From Pseudomonas khorasanensis (GTDB taxonomy: Bacteria > Pseudomonadota > Gammaproteobacteria > Pseudomonadales > Pseudomonadaceae): a DNA stretch of 64,000 bases. Position 1 is the first letter of the stretch, and every line of letters begins with the position of its first letter. Position numbers and translations under genes: made by a program. Below, one piece after another: positions 47,345 through 56,804 of the stretch. The stretch covers positions 1 through 64,000 of the forward strand of contig NZ_JABWQP020000006.1 in NCBI RefSeq assembly GCF_014268505.2, read 5' to 3'. The notes under the pieces are model-generated. The model searched no databases and was not told where the DNA came from. It was given only the letters and a program-made list of their open reading frames with translations.

Positions 47345-47372
47345 TTGACACAGTGGCGATCCTCTGTAGAAT
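47345..47372 (+). promoter_or_regulatory. sigma70 promoter of initiator tRNA gene 1
   Basis: TTGACA (47345-47350) and TAGAAT (47367-47372) with 16-bp spacing, 13 bp before the tRNA. The same boxes and spacing precede the second copy. Confidence 0.85.
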
Positions 47373-47385
47373 GCCGACACACAGA

Positions 47386-47462
<77 letters not shown>

Positions 47463-47468
47463 AACATC

Positions 47469-47502
47469 AAAAAAGGCTACTCGAAAGAGTGGCCTTTTTT
47501 GT
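47469..47502 (+). terminator. Terminator of tRNA-fMet copy 1
   Basis: AAAAAAGGC-T-ACTC, GAAA loop, GAGT-G-GCCTTTTTT: a stem with one mismatch and a six-T tail. Confidence 0.9.
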
Positions 47503-47638
47503 GCGCGTCTGTTTTAGCGCCACTCTCCTGATCAGGTTCAGGGTTGAAGCGCAACCCTTTGGATTTCCGCAGCTTAGGCTTCACCTGCGACCGATTGACG
47601 CGATTCCCCGCTTATTCGAACCTTTACGGGATTATCGG

Positions 47639-47666
47639 TTGACACCTCGTCGTTCGCCTGTAGAAT
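47639..47666 (+). promoter_or_regulatory. sigma70 promoter of initiator tRNA gene 2
   Basis: TTGACA (47639-47644) and TAGAAT (47661-47666), 16-bp spacing. The spacer sequence differs from copy 1 while the boxes are the same. Confidence 0.85.
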
Positions 47667-47679
47667 GCCGCCACACAGA

Positions 47680-47756
<77 letters not shown>

Positions 47757-47762
47757 AACATC

Positions 47763-47796
47763 AAAAAAGGCTACTCGAAAGAGTGGCCTTTTTTGT
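47763..47796 (+). terminator. Terminator of tRNA-fMet copy 2
   Basis: Same hairpin and T-tract as copy 1, part of the 125-bp perfect direct repeat 47378-47502 / 47672-47796. Confidence 0.9.
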
Positions 47797-48035
47797 ATCT
47801 GTCGAAAAAGTCCTTTCGCAACAATGATCTGTCACTGTGCAGTGAACCGCTGGGGATCATCAGAGGCAGCCACTCGCGACCATCCTTGAGTCGCAGACGA
47901 GGCCTCTGCAATCCAGGAACTGCCCTCGCCGATGTCAGGTGAGAGGCGTAGTATTTTGTGATTATTTTTTTCTACAGGGATTGGTAACTTGGCTGGATAC
48001 CTCCATCCTGTCGCGCACAATCCAAGAGGTGATTG

Positions 48036-50675
48036 ATGCGCGCCAACTCGTCTGATCCACAAGACTCCGTCACAGCAGAACAACCGATCAAACCCGAGCG
48101 TTTACGCTGGCTGGATCGGTTAAGCAAATACCGTCAGCCGATCGGCCTGGCCGTCACGCTGCTGCTGTTTGCCATTGCCCTGATTGCCTGCCGCCATCTG
48201 CTCGCCGAACTCGATCTCGACGCGTTGCATGACTCGATTCTCGACGTGCCGAAACCCGCCCTGCTCGGTGCACTTGCGGCGACCGTGGTCGGTTTCATCA
48301 TCCTGCTCGGTTATGAATGGTCCGCCAGTCGTTATGCGGGCGTGACATTACCGACACGTACGCTGGCACTCGGCGGCTTCACTGCGTTTGCGATTGGCAA
48401 TGCAATCGGCCTGTCGCTGCTGTCCGGCGGCTCGGTTCGCTATCGTTTATATGCGCGACTGGGCGTCAGCGCTTCGGAAGTCGCACACATGACGCTGTTC
48501 GCCAGTCTGTCACTGGGCTGTGCACTGCCGCCACTGGCCGCGCTCGCAACCCTCAGCGATCTGCCAGCTGCTTCTCAGGCATTGGGATTATCCCAATGGC
48601 TGCTCGGTACAGTTGCCACCGCCGTCCTGGTTCTGGGCGCGATTCTGGCGATCGGCATCTATCGTCGGCGCCTGCCGGACCAGCCCTATCCGCACAACCT
48701 GCTGGTCAAGGCCGGTCGTCGCACCTTGCGCTTGCCCGGTCGGCGCCTGACGTTCCTGCAGTTGGTTATTACCGCCCTCGATGTCGCCGCTGCTGCCACC
48801 GTGCTTTATCTGTTGCTACCGGAAGCCCCGCCGTTTGGCGCCTTCCTGCTGGTGTATTTGTTGGCGCTGGCCGCCGGCGTGCTCAGCCATGTACCGGGTG
48901 GCGTCGGCGTCTTCGAAGCGATTCTGCTGGCCGCGTTTGCCGACAAACTTGGCGCTGCGCCACTTGCCGCCGCCCTGCTCCTGTATCGACTGATCTACGT
49001 TGTGCTGCCTTTGCTGGTCGCTTGCGTTTTGCTGCTGATCAACGAAGGGCAACGCCTGTTTCAGACCCAGACCATGCGCGCGGCGTCCGGTCTGGCGGCG
49101 CCGATTCTCGCGGTGCTGGTATTTCTGTCCGGTGTGGTTCTGCTGTTTTCCGGTGCCACCCCGGAAATCGATACGCGGCTTGAGCACATCGGCTTTCTGA
49201 TTCCTCACCGCCTGGTCGATGCCTCGCACTTCGGCGCCAGCCTGATCGGCGTGTTGTGCCTGCTGCTGGCTCAAGGCCTGCGCCGTCGCCTGTCCGCCGC
49301 CTGGATGCTGACGACCATACTGTTGCTGGTCGGCGCCCTGCTCTCACTGCTCAAAGGTTTTGACTGGGAAGAAGCCACATTGATGATGCTGACGGCGGCG
49401 TTGCTCGGTGTCTTCCGCCGCTCCTTTTATCGCCCCAGCCGCTTGACCGAATTGCCGTTCTCGCCGCTGTATCTGGTGGCCAGCCTTTGCGTGCTGGGCG
49501 CTTCGGCTTGGTTGCTGTTGTTCGCGTATCAAGACGTGCCTTACAGCCATCAGTTGTGGTGGCAGTTCACCCTTGATGCTGATGCGCCCCGTGGTCTGCG
49601 CTCGTTGCTTGGCGCCGCTGTGCTGTTGCTCGTGATCGCGCTGACCTGGCTTTTGCGTACCGCGCGCCCGGTCATTCACCTGCCGACGCCAGACGAAATT
49701 GATCGCGCAGCGAAGATTCTGATGGCTTCGTCGCAACCTGATGGTGGCCTGGCGCTGACCGGTGACAAGGCGTTGCTGTTTCACCAGAACGACGAAGCCT
49801 TCCTGATGTACGCGCGCCGTGGCCGCAGTCTGGTGGCGCTGTACGACCCGATCGGCCCGAGCCAGCAGCGCGCCGAGATGATCTGGCAATTCCGCGACCT
49901 CTGCGACATTCACCATGCCCGTCCGGTGTTCTATCAGGTGCGGGCGGAAAACCTGCCGTACTACATGGACATCGGCCTGACCGCGATCAAGCTCGGCGAA
50001 GAGGCTCGAGTCGATCTCCATCGCTTTGATCTCGAAGCCAAGGGCAAAGAGATGAAGGATCTGCGTTACACCTGGAACCGTGGTACCCGCGATGGTCTGT
50101 CGCTGGAGATCCATGAGCCGGGGCAGGCGCCGATGGATGAGCTGAAGGTGATTTCCGATGCCTGGCTCACCGGCAAGAACGTGCGCGAGAAAGGCTTCTC
50201 CCTCGGCCGTTTCAGCGACGATTACCTGAAGCACTTCCGCATCGCGGTGATTCGTTTCGAAGGTCGCCCGGTGGCGTTCGCCAATCTGCTGGAGACCTAC
50301 AGCCACGATCTGGCCAGTCTCGACCTGATGCGCGCGCACCCGGAGGCGCCGAAGCTGACCATGGAATTCATGATGGTCGGCCTGATTCAGCATTATAAGA
50401 GTCACGGCTACGCGCGCTTCAGCCTGGGCATGGTGCCGCTGTCGGGGCTGCAACCCCGGCGTGGCGCGCCGCTGACCCAACGGCTGGGCTCGATGGTGTT
50501 CCGCCGTGGTGAGCAGTTGTACAACTTCCAGGGCTTGCGCCGCTTCAAAGACAAGTTCCAGCCTGACTGGGAACCCCGTTATATGGCCGTGCCTGCCGGA
50601 CTCGATCCGCTCGTGGCGCTGGCCGACACTGCTGCCCTGATTGCGGGCGGCTTGACTGGATTGGTGAAACGCTGA
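48036..50675 (+). CDS. mprF: MprF, aminoacyl-phosphatidylglycerol synthase/flippase
   Basis: 879 residues. The N-terminal two-thirds or so are a flippase-type membrane domain (many transmembrane segments, e.g. VGFIILLGYEWSASRYAGV, SGGSVRYRLYARLGVS, HVPGGVGVFEAILLAAFADKLG). The C-terminal DUF2156 domain (about residue 550 on) transfers an amino acid from tRNA to phosphatidylglycerol (GDKALLFHQNDEAFLMYARRGRS, KDLRYTWNRGTRDGL, RRFKDKFQPDWEPRYMAV). In P. aeruginosa MprF makes alanyl-PG. The ATG at 48036 follows AAGAGGTGATT. Confidence 0.96.
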   Translation: MRANSSDPQDSVTAEQPIKPERLRWLDRLSKYRQPIGLAVTLLLFAIALIACRHLLAELDLDALHDSILDVPKPALLGALAATVVGFIILLGYEWSASRYAGVTLPTRTLALGGFTAFAIGNAIGLSLLSGGSVRYRLYARLGVSASEVAHMTLFASLSLGCALPPLAALATLSDLPAASQALGLSQWLLGTVATAVLVLGAILAIGIYRRRLPDQPYPHNLLVKAGRRTLRLPGRRLTFLQLVITALDVAAAATVLYLLLPEAPPFGAFLLVYLLALAAGVLSHVPGGVGVFEAILLAAFADKLGAAPLAAALLLYRLIYVVLPLLVACVLLLINEGQRLFQTQTMRAASGLAAPILAVLVFLSGVVLLFSGATPEIDTRLEHIGFLIPHRLVDASHFGASLIGVLCLLLAQGLRRRLSAAWMLTTILLLVGALLSLLKGFDWEEATLMMLTAALLGVFRRSFYRPSRLTELPFSPLYLVASLCVLGASAWLLLFAYQDVPYSHQLWWQFTLDADAPRGLRSLLGAAVLLLVIALTWLLRTARPVIHLPTPDEIDRAAKILMASSQPDGGLALTGDKALLFHQNDEAFLMYARRGRSLVALYDPIGPSQQRAEMIWQFRDLCDIHHARPVFYQVRAENLPYYMDIGLTAIKLGEEARVDLHRFDLEAKGKEMKDLRYTWNRGTRDGLSLEIHEPGQAPMDELKVISDAWLTGKNVREKGFSLGRFSDDYLKHFRIAVIRFEGRPVAFANLLETYSHDLASLDLMRAHPEAPKLTMEFMMVGLIQHYKSHGYARFSLGMVPLSGLQPRRGAPLTQRLGSMVFRRGEQLYNFQGLRRFKDKFQPDWEPRYMAVPAGLDPLVALADTAALIAGGLTGLVKR

Positions 50676-51970
50676 TGATTCAACGCACCCTGAAGTACAT
50701 CCTGGCCGCACTGATCGTGCTGGCCGTGATCGCTGGCGGCGCTTTCTGGTACCTCAAACGCCCCGCACCGGAACCGACCGTCGAACAACTCACGCCCGCC
50801 GACGGCGCGGCGATGACCCGCATCATTCCCGGCACCAAGCCCAAGGCACAGGTGTTGGTGGCCGTCACCGAAGATCAGAAACTCAGCAACAAGCAACTGA
50901 GCACCCTCAGTCGCAGCGCCTCGGCGCAGATCGTTCAGGTGATTCTGCCCAAGGACTGCCTGCTGCAAAGCCGCGCCCTGCAATCGGGCCTGCGTGAACT
51001 GAACGGCCCGGCCACTCTGGTCAGTGGTATCGGCCCTGGCGCGGTGCTGGCGTGGCGTTGGTTGTCGGAGCAAAAAGACGACAAGGCCCAAGCCATTTCC
51101 GTCGGCTTGGCGCTGGAAAAACCCGGCTGCACTCATCTGCTGCCCAAATCCGCCGCCCACGGCCACTGGCTGGTGGCGTGGAACGACAACCCGGACGACA
51201 CCAGCGCCGGTTTCGTGCGCGATCAACCAAACGCCGAAACCAGCATCAGCGACTACGACATCAATCTACCGCAGGTGCTGAACAACGAACTGCGCAAGAT
51301 CCTCGTCGGCGGCGACAAGGCCAACGGCGGCCTGGCCATCCCGGTAGTGGAAGTGCCGGCCGGCCAAGCCAACGACACCGTGACCCTGTTCCTCTCCGGA
51401 GACGGAGGCTGGCGCGACCTCGATCGCGACGTGGCTGGCGAAATGGCCAAGCTCGGCTACCCGGTGGTCGGCATCGACACCCTGCGCTACTACTGGCAGC
51501 ACAAGAGCCCGGAACAGAGCGCCCTCGACCTGACCGAACTGATGCAGCACTACCGGCAGAAATGGGGCACCAAACGCTTCATCCTCACCGGCTACTCGTT
51601 CGGCGCCGACGTGTTGCCAGCAATCTACAACCGCCTGCCAGAGAACGAGCAACAGCGCGTCGACGCCATCATCCTGCTCGCCTTCGCCCGCACCGGCAGC
51701 TTCGAAATCGAAGTCGAAGGCTGGCTCGGCAACGCCGGCAAAGAAGCCGCCACCGGCCCGGAAATGGCCAAGCTGCCGCCGGCCAAGGTCGTGTGCATTT
51801 ATGGTGAAGAAGAAACCGGTGAGAGTGGCTGCACGGACAAGACTGCCGTGGGCGAGCCGGTGAAACTGCCCGGTGGTCATCACTTCGACGAGAACTATCC
51901 GGCACTGGCCAAGCGCTTGGTGGACCTGATTCAGAAGCGTCAGAGCAAGGACTCGGTCGCCGAAGAGTGA
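50675..51970 (+). CDS. AcvB/VirJ-like hydrolase, probable aminoacyl-PG hydrolase
   Basis: 431 residues. An N-terminal membrane anchor (LKYILAALIVLAVIAGGAFW) puts the alpha/beta hydrolase domain in the periplasm. Nucleophile motif GYSFGAD (TGYSFGADVLP); His in LPGGHHFDENYP. Its ATG overlaps the mprF TGA by 1 bp. In P. aeruginosa the gene next to mprF (PA0919) removes alanine from alanyl-PG, so the pair should set the level of this modified lipid. Confidence 0.9.
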   Translation: MIQRTLKYILAALIVLAVIAGGAFWYLKRPAPEPTVEQLTPADGAAMTRIIPGTKPKAQVLVAVTEDQKLSNKQLSTLSRSASAQIVQVILPKDCLLQSRALQSGLRELNGPATLVSGIGPGAVLAWRWLSEQKDDKAQAISVGLALEKPGCTHLLPKSAAHGHWLVAWNDNPDDTSAGFVRDQPNAETSISDYDINLPQVLNNELRKILVGGDKANGGLAIPVVEVPAGQANDTVTLFLSGDGGWRDLDRDVAGEMAKLGYPVVGIDTLRYYWQHKSPEQSALDLTELMQHYRQKWGTKRFILTGYSFGADVLPAIYNRLPENEQQRVDAIILLAFARTGSFEIEVEGWLGNAGKEAATGPEMAKLPPAKVVCIYGEEETGESGCTDKTAVGEPVKLPGGHHFDENYPALAKRLVDLIQKRQSKDSVAEE

Positions 51971-51985
51971 TCTGAAGCGCATCCG

Positions 51986-52024
51986 CAAAAAGCCCCCGCA
52001 ACTTCAGGTTGCGGGGGCTTTTTA
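51986..52024 (+). terminator. Terminator of the mprF operon
   Basis: AAAAGCCCCCGCAAC and GTTGCGGGGGCTTTTT around a 5-nt loop; strong T tail. Confidence 0.95.
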
Positions 52025-52049
52025 CATCTCGGTCGCCACCAGAATCCAC

Positions 52050-52139
52050 TGTGGGAGCGAGCCTGCTCGCGAATGCGGTGGGTCAGTTTACAGATTCGTC
52101 GACTGACACTACGCCTTCGCGAGCAAGCTCGCTCCCACA
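52050..52139. repeat. REPIN, 90 bp, left flank of the DUF3077-like cassette
   Basis: TGTGGGAGCGAGCCTGCTCG at the left end and its inverted partner at the right. The copy at 52870-52959 shares most of the middle as well (GAATGCGGTGG, GACTGACACTACGCC). Confidence 0.92.
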
Positions 52140-52524
52140 GAGAAACAAGTGCCAGGTGTTTACTTTCGTTTACTTCCAGTCTCGCAATATCAGATGACGC
52201 CCACAGACCTTGTAGGCAAACTCCGAAACTCGTGTTTGGACGCTCTGCCGCTCTATTGCGCTGTTTTTTGACGGGATACTCTCCGGACGTCGCTGAACCA
52301 TTCAGCGATCGGGTGTGGTAACCCGGTTAAGCAAAGTGCAACAGTGCCTCCATCACGACATCAGGCGTTCTTTTACGCCTGTAATTTACTGTCATGGCAG
52401 CTGTACGTGGGAGACCTTCGGGTCTGCCGGTTTCTTTGCTCTCCCGGTTTACCACCCTGCGTACAGCTGCCACCCATTCGTGTGGTAACGAATGCGGCAG
52501 CTCCTTGTTTTAGGGAGCAAAACA
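52140..52524 (+). promoter_or_regulatory. Structured leader RNA upstream of the DUF3077-like gene
   Basis: A 385-bp region without a convincing gene but rich in hairpins. CGCTGAA/TTCAGCG (52291-52307). CGGG/CCCG with loop TGTGGTAA (52310-52325). CAGGCG/CGCCTG (52362-52381). A perfect 12-bp helix P1, GGCAGCTGTACG (52396-52407) with CGTACAGCTGCC (52460-52471), closing a UUCG tetraloop hairpin (52412-52425). CATTCG/CGAATG, again with loop TGTGGTAA (52475-52494). A second GGCAGCT (52496-52502). GCTCC/GGAGC over the Shine-Dalgarno (52500-52518). The helices compete, so this may be a switch. The trigger is unknown. Confidence 0.7.
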
Positions 52525-52854
52525 ATGAGCAAAGAAATTCCGTCAACGCCTTCAGACCTTACAACCATCGGCTTCCCCCCTTTTCTCTACAACTCGGATC
52601 AAGCGTTCTTCAACGTCCGCTCCGGCATCCCGATCATCAATGCCTTGTCGCAATCCTCCGACCTGCTGTCCCTCGCCAAATCCTTCGCTGAAGACGCAGC
52701 CTTCAACAGAGACACCGACCGTCAAGCCTGGGCCGCGCATTACCTGACAGTGATGGGCAAAGCCTTGATTGATGATGTGATCCAAGCGCTGATCCCACGA
52801 CCTGGGCGGACGAAGACTGAATCTGAAGCTGATCTGTCTGAACGCACCTCTTGA
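52525..52854 (+). CDS. DUF3077-like small protein
   Basis: 109 residues, no signal peptide. The core FFNVRSGIPIINALSQSSDLLSLAKSF...AWAAHYLTVMGKALIDDVIQ fits, from memory, the Pseudomonas-restricted DUF3077 family. RBS GGGAG lies 7 nt before the ATG and is held in a possible hairpin. The gene stands alone between two REPINs. Function unknown; family members are often present in several copies per genome behind similar leaders. Confidence 0.78.
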   Translation: MSKEIPSTPSDLTTIGFPPFLYNSDQAFFNVRSGIPIINALSQSSDLLSLAKSFAEDAAFNRDTDRQAWAAHYLTVMGKALIDDVIQALIPRPGRTKTESEADLSERTS

Positions 52855-52869
52855 TTCAACCCAATACCC

Positions 52870-52959
52870 TGTGGGAGCGAGCCTGCTCGCGAATGCGGTG
52901 GTTCAGCCACCACATGCTTCGACTGACACTACGCCTTCGCGAGCAGGCTCGCTCCCACA
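52870..52959. repeat. REPIN, 90 bp, right flank of the DUF3077-like cassette
   Basis: Same length, direction and much of the same interior as 52050-52139. It starts 15 bp after the DUF3077-like gene stop. Confidence 0.92.
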
Positions 52960-52996
52960 GGGAATCAGCGGTGATTTGAGGATTGGGCACAGGCAC

Positions 52997-53036
52997 AAAA
53001 AAGCCCCCGCCAGCCACAAGGCTGACGGGGGCTTTT
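52997..53036. terminator. Terminator, kup side
   Basis: AAAAAAGCCCCCG...CAGCC, ACAAG loop, GGCTG...CGGGGGCTTTT: hairpin close to the 3' end of kup (minus strand), with A and T tracts on both sides so it works in either direction. Confidence 0.93.
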
Positions 53037-53051
53037 CAATTGCGGCGGGGC

Positions 53052-54953
53052 TTACATCTCCACCTGCGTCCCCAACTCAATCACCCGATTCAACGGGAGA
53101 TTGAAGAACCGCAAATTGCCATTGGCATTCTTCAACATGAACGCAAACAGCGCCTCACGCCAACGCGCCATGCCTTCAAGCTTTGAGGCAATCACCGTTT
53201 CCCGGCTGAGGAAGTACGTCGTGCGCATGGGGCTGAAGTCGAGGTCTTCGAGGTGGCACAGCTTCAGCGCCTGCGGCACATCCGGCTCGTCGGTGAAGCC
53301 GAAGTGCAGGATCACGCGGAAGAAGCCTTCCCCGTGGGCTTCCACTTCGAAGCGTCGCGATGGCGGCACGCGCGGGATGTCTTCGTAGACCACCGTCAGC
53401 AGCACAACTTGCTCGTGCAGCACCTGGTTGTGCAGCAAGTTATGCAACAACGCATGTGGCACGGCGTCGGAGCGGGCGGTGAGGAACACCGCGGTGCCCT
53501 GCACGCGGTGCGGCGGTTGCACGCGGATGCTGCTGATGAAGATCGGCAGCGGCAGCGCGCCTTCGTCGAGGCGTTCGACCAGCAGTTGTTTGCCGCGCTT
53601 CCAGGTGGTCATCAGCACAAACAGGGCGATACCGGCGATGACCGGGAAGGCGCCGCCCTGGACGATTTTCGGCACGTTGGCGGCGAAGTACAGACCGTCC
53701 ACCAGCAGGAAACCCAGCAATACCGGGACCGCAAGAATCGGTGGCCATTTCCACAGCAGCAACATGACGGCCGAGACGAGTATCGTGGTCATCAGCATGG
53801 TCCCGGTCACCGCCACACCGTAGGCTGAGGCGAGTGCGCCGGACGACTCGAAGCCGATGACCAGCAGCACCACGCCGACCATCAGCGCCCAGTTCACCGC
53901 GCCGATGTAGATCTGGCCCTGCTCGTCGCTGGAGGTGTGCTGGATGTACATGCGCGGAATGTAGCCGAGCTGGATCGCCTGACGGGTCAGCGAGAACGCG
54001 CCGGAGATGACCGCTTGCGAGGCGATCACGGTGGCCATGGTCGACAGGCCGACCAGCGGAATCAGCGCCCAGCTCGGCGCCAGCAGATAGAACGGATTAC
54101 GCGCCGCCTCCGGGTTGTCCAGCAGCAAGGCGCCCTGACCGAAGTAATTGAGCACCAGCGCCGGCAGCACCAGCAAAAACCACGCACGGGCGATCGGCTT
54201 GCGACCGAAGTGACCCATGTCGGCGTACAGCGCTTCGGCACCGGTCAGCGCCAGCACCACTGCGCCGAGGATGGCTACGCCCATGCCAGGGTGAACGGTG
54301 AAGAAACGCACCGCCCACAACGGATTCATTGCGTGCAGCACTTCCGGGGTGTGGCTGATGCCATACACGCCGAGGGCGCCAAGCACCAGAAACCAGGTGA
54401 CCATGATCGGCCCGAACAGAATGCCGATCCGCGCCGTACCGTGTTTCTGGATCAGAAACAGCGCAACCAGCACCACTAGCGACAATGGCACCACCCAGTG
54501 ATCGATGCCTTCAAATGCCAACCCGAGACCTTCAATCGCCGACAGAACGGAAATTGCCGGGGTGATCATGCTGTCGCCGTAAAACAGCGCCGCCCCGATC
54601 AGCCCGCAAACCACCAACAGCGTGCGCAAGCGCTTGCGCCCCGCCGCCGCTCGCCGGGCCAGCGCCGTAAGCGCCATGATGCCGCCCTCGCCCTGGTTGT
54701 CGGCGCGCAGCACGAACATCATGTATTTGATCGAGACGACCCAGATCAGCGACCAGAAGATCAACGACAAAATGCCCAGCACGCCGTCGTGATTGACCGG
54801 TACGCCATAAGCGCCGGAAAACACTTCCTTCAGGGTGTACAAGGGGCTCGTGCCGATGTCGCCATAAACCACCCCGACCGCCGCGACCAGCATACTCAGC
54901 GGTCTGCTGGCCGAACCCTCGGCGCCCGCCGCATGACTACTTGCCTGACCCAT
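53052..54953 (-). CDS. kup: Kup low-affinity potassium uptake protein
   Basis: 633 residues, K+/H+ symporter with about 12 transmembrane helices and a cytoplasmic C-terminus. [20 protein letters not shown] is the family N-terminal signature; further [42 protein letters not shown] and [22 protein letters not shown]. The C-terminal part ([18 protein letters not shown]...YFLSRETVI) is typical for Kup. Gene stands alone. Confidence 0.97.
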   Translation of the reverse strand: MGQASSHAAGAEGSASRPLSMLVAAVGVVYGDIGTSPLYTLKEVFSGAYGVPVNHDGVLGILSLIFWSLIWVVSIKYMMFVLRADNQGEGGIMALTALARRAAAGRKRLRTLLVVCGLIGAALFYGDSMITPAISVLSAIEGLGLAFEGIDHWVVPLSLVVLVALFLIQKHGTARIGILFGPIMVTWFLVLGALGVYGISHTPEVLHAMNPLWAVRFFTVHPGMGVAILGAVVLALTGAEALYADMGHFGRKPIARAWFLLVLPALVLNYFGQGALLLDNPEAARNPFYLLAPSWALIPLVGLSTMATVIASQAVISGAFSLTRQAIQLGYIPRMYIQHTSSDEQGQIYIGAVNWALMVGVVLLVIGFESSGALASAYGVAVTGTMLMTTILVSAVMLLLWKWPPILAVPVLLGFLLVDGLYFAANVPKIVQGGAFPVIAGIALFVLMTTWKRGKQLLVERLDEGALPLPIFISSIRVQPPHRVQGTAVFLTARSDAVPHALLHNLLHNQVLHEQVVLLTVVYEDIPRVPPSRRFEVEAHGEGFFRVILHFGFTDEPDVPQALKLCHLEDLDFSPMRTTYFLSRETVIASKLEGMARWREALFAFMLKNANGNLRFFNLPLNRVIELGTQVEM

Positions 54954-55123
54954 CCAACACTCCTGATCTCAATACTGGCTTCTTCGAATGAAGCACTATG
55001 CTTGCTGCTGCAGCATGCGCTGTTTCACCTGTTGTTACAGACCATTTGTTGACTGTAAGAAATCGGTAAAGCTCAACGGCGCGAAGCATAGCGCAGCACT
55101 CGTCGTATTTCCCTGCATAAAGC

Positions 55124-55152
55124 TGGTCAAGCGCGCTGCCCGCCGCTAGAAT
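55124..55152 (+). promoter_or_regulatory. Possible sigma70 promoter of rimO
   Basis: TAGAAT at 55147-55152 with a weak -35 (TGGTCA, 55124-55129), 17-bp spacer. The rest of the 289-bp gap between kup and rimO holds no gene. Confidence 0.45.
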
Positions 55153-55242
55153 TGCGCACTTTTTGATCAGAGGCGCGCCTTAAGCGCCCATCCGTCGGCT
55201 GCCGCGCGTGGCAACCGACGTCACAAAACACCGAGGTTAGAC

Positions 55243-56580
55243 ATGTCCACCACTCCTGCGCCGGCCAACCCCAAGGTTGGTTTTGTATCTCTGGGTTGCC
55301 CGAAAGCTCTGGTCGACTCCGAGCGCATCCTGACCCAGCTGCGCATGGAAGGCTATGACGTGGTGTCCACCTATCAGGACGCCGACGTCGTGGTGGTCAA
55401 CACCTGTGGTTTCATCGATTCGGCCAAGGCCGAGTCGCTGGAAGTGATCGGCGAAGCAATCAAGGAAAACGGCAAGGTCATCGTCACTGGGTGCATGGGC
55501 GTGGAAGAAGGCAACATCCGCAACGTGCACCCGAGCGTGTTGTCGGTGACCGGTCCGCAGCAGTACGAGCAAGTGGTCAACGCCGTGCACGAAGTCGTGC
55601 CGCCGCGCAAGGATCACAACCCGCTGATCGACCTGGTGCCGCCGCAAGGCATCAAGCTGACCCCGCGTCACTACGCTTACCTGAAGATTTCCGAAGGCTG
55701 CAACCACAGCTGCAGCTTCTGCATCATCCCGTCGATGCGCGGCAAACTGGTCAGCCGTCCGGTGGGCGATGTGCTCGACGAGGCTCAGCGCCTGGTCAAA
55801 TCCGGCGTCAAAGAGCTCCTGGTGATTTCCCAGGACACCAGCGCCTACGGCGTCGACGTCAAATACCGCACCGGTTTCTGGAACGGCGTGCCGGTTAAAA
55901 CCCGCATGACCGAACTGTGCGAAGCCCTCAGCAGCCTCGGCGTCTGGGTGCGTCTGCATTATGTTTACCCGTATCCGCACGTTGACGAGCTGATCCCGTT
56001 GATGGCCGCTGGCAAGATCCTGCCGTACCTGGACATCCCGTTCCAGCACGCCAGCCCGAAAGTGTTGAAGTCGATGAAACGCCCGGCGTTCGAAGACAAG
56101 ACCCTGGCGCGGATCAAGAACTGGCGCGAGATCTGCCCGGACCTGATCATCCGTTCGACGTTCATCGTCGGCTTCCCGGGCGAAACCGAGGAAGACTTCC
56201 AGTACTTGCTGAACTGGCTGACCGAAGCCCAGCTCGACCGCGTCGGTTGCTTCCAGTACTCGCCGGTGGAAGGCGCGCCGGCCAATGACCTGGACCTGGA
56301 AATCGTTCCGGACGACGTCAAGCAGGATCGTTGGGATCGTTTCATGGCGCACCAGCAAGCCATCAGCTCGGCCCGCCTGCAAATGCGCATCGGTCGTGAA
56401 ATCGAAGTGTTGGTGGACGAAGTCGACGAGCAAGGCGCGGTTGGCCGCTGCTTTTTCGACGCCCCGGAAATCGATGGCAACGTGTTCATCGACAACGGCA
56501 GCAATCTGAAGCCGGGCGACAAGGTCTGGTGCAAAGTGACTGATGCTGACGAATACGACCTCTGGGCCGAACAGATCTAG
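55243..56580 (+). CDS. rimO: Ribosomal protein S12 methylthiotransferase RimO
   Basis: 445 residues. Radical-SAM enzyme that adds a methylthio group to Asp88 (E. coli numbering 89) of ribosomal protein S12. The N-terminal UPF0004 domain has Cys19, Cys55 and Cys84 for the auxiliary 4Fe-4S cluster. The radical-SAM motif CxxxCxxC is Cys153, Cys157, Cys160 ([13 protein letters not shown]). A C-terminal TRAM domain ends the protein. Length and all motifs are complete. Confidence 0.97.
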   Translation: MSTTPAPANPKVGFVSLGCPKALVDSERILTQLRMEGYDVVSTYQDADVVVVNTCGFIDSAKAESLEVIGEAIKENGKVIVTGCMGVEEGNIRNVHPSVLSVTGPQQYEQVVNAVHEVVPPRKDHNPLIDLVPPQGIKLTPRHYAYLKISEGCNHSCSFCIIPSMRGKLVSRPVGDVLDEAQRLVKSGVKELLVISQDTSAYGVDVKYRTGFWNGVPVKTRMTELCEALSSLGVWVRLHYVYPYPHVDELIPLMAAGKILPYLDIPFQHASPKVLKSMKRPAFEDKTLARIKNWREICPDLIIRSTFIVGFPGETEEDFQYLLNWLTEAQLDRVGCFQYSPVEGAPANDLDLEIVPDDVKQDRWDRFMAHQQAISSARLQMRIGREIEVLVDEVDEQGAVGRCFFDAPEIDGNVFIDNGSNLKPGDKVWCKVTDADEYDLWAEQI

Positions 56581-56591
56581 CGCAGGACATC

Positions 56592-56695
56592 CTGTAGGGG
56601 CTGCTGAAGGCTCAGGCCGCGATCGGATGATCCCTTGCTCTTAGAAAACAAGATCAAAAGATCGCAGTCTCGTTTCACTCGACAGCTCCTACAGG
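56592..56695. repeat. Other repetitive palindrome (GGGGCTGCTGAAGG type)
   Basis: CTGTAGGGGCTG at the left, imperfectly complemented by CAGCTCCTACAG at the right, with inner GATC-rich sequences (CGCGATCGGATGATCC; GATCAAAAGATCGCAG). A second, unrelated class of intergenic repeat of this genus. Confidence 0.65.
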
Positions 56696-56711
56696 GATAG
56701 CACTGAATTAC

Positions 56712-56748
56712 AAAGCCCCGCTCTTTTCACGAGATGCGGGGCTTTTTT
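56712..56748. terminator. Terminator between rimO and the GNAT gene
   Basis: AAAGCCCCGCTC...GAGATGCGGGGCTTTTTT hairpin with six-T tail in the direction of rimO. Confidence 0.9.
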
Positions 56749-56804
56749 ACGGCTATCGTTTATCGGGGGACGGACTCCCTTGAACGGACAAGAGGCACAC
56801 GCAC

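Noticed and set aside
52344..52691. Open frame running through the structured leader into the DUF3077-like gene in another frame
   Set aside because: Starts at GTG without RBS, composition is not protein-like, and the hairpins explain the sequence better.
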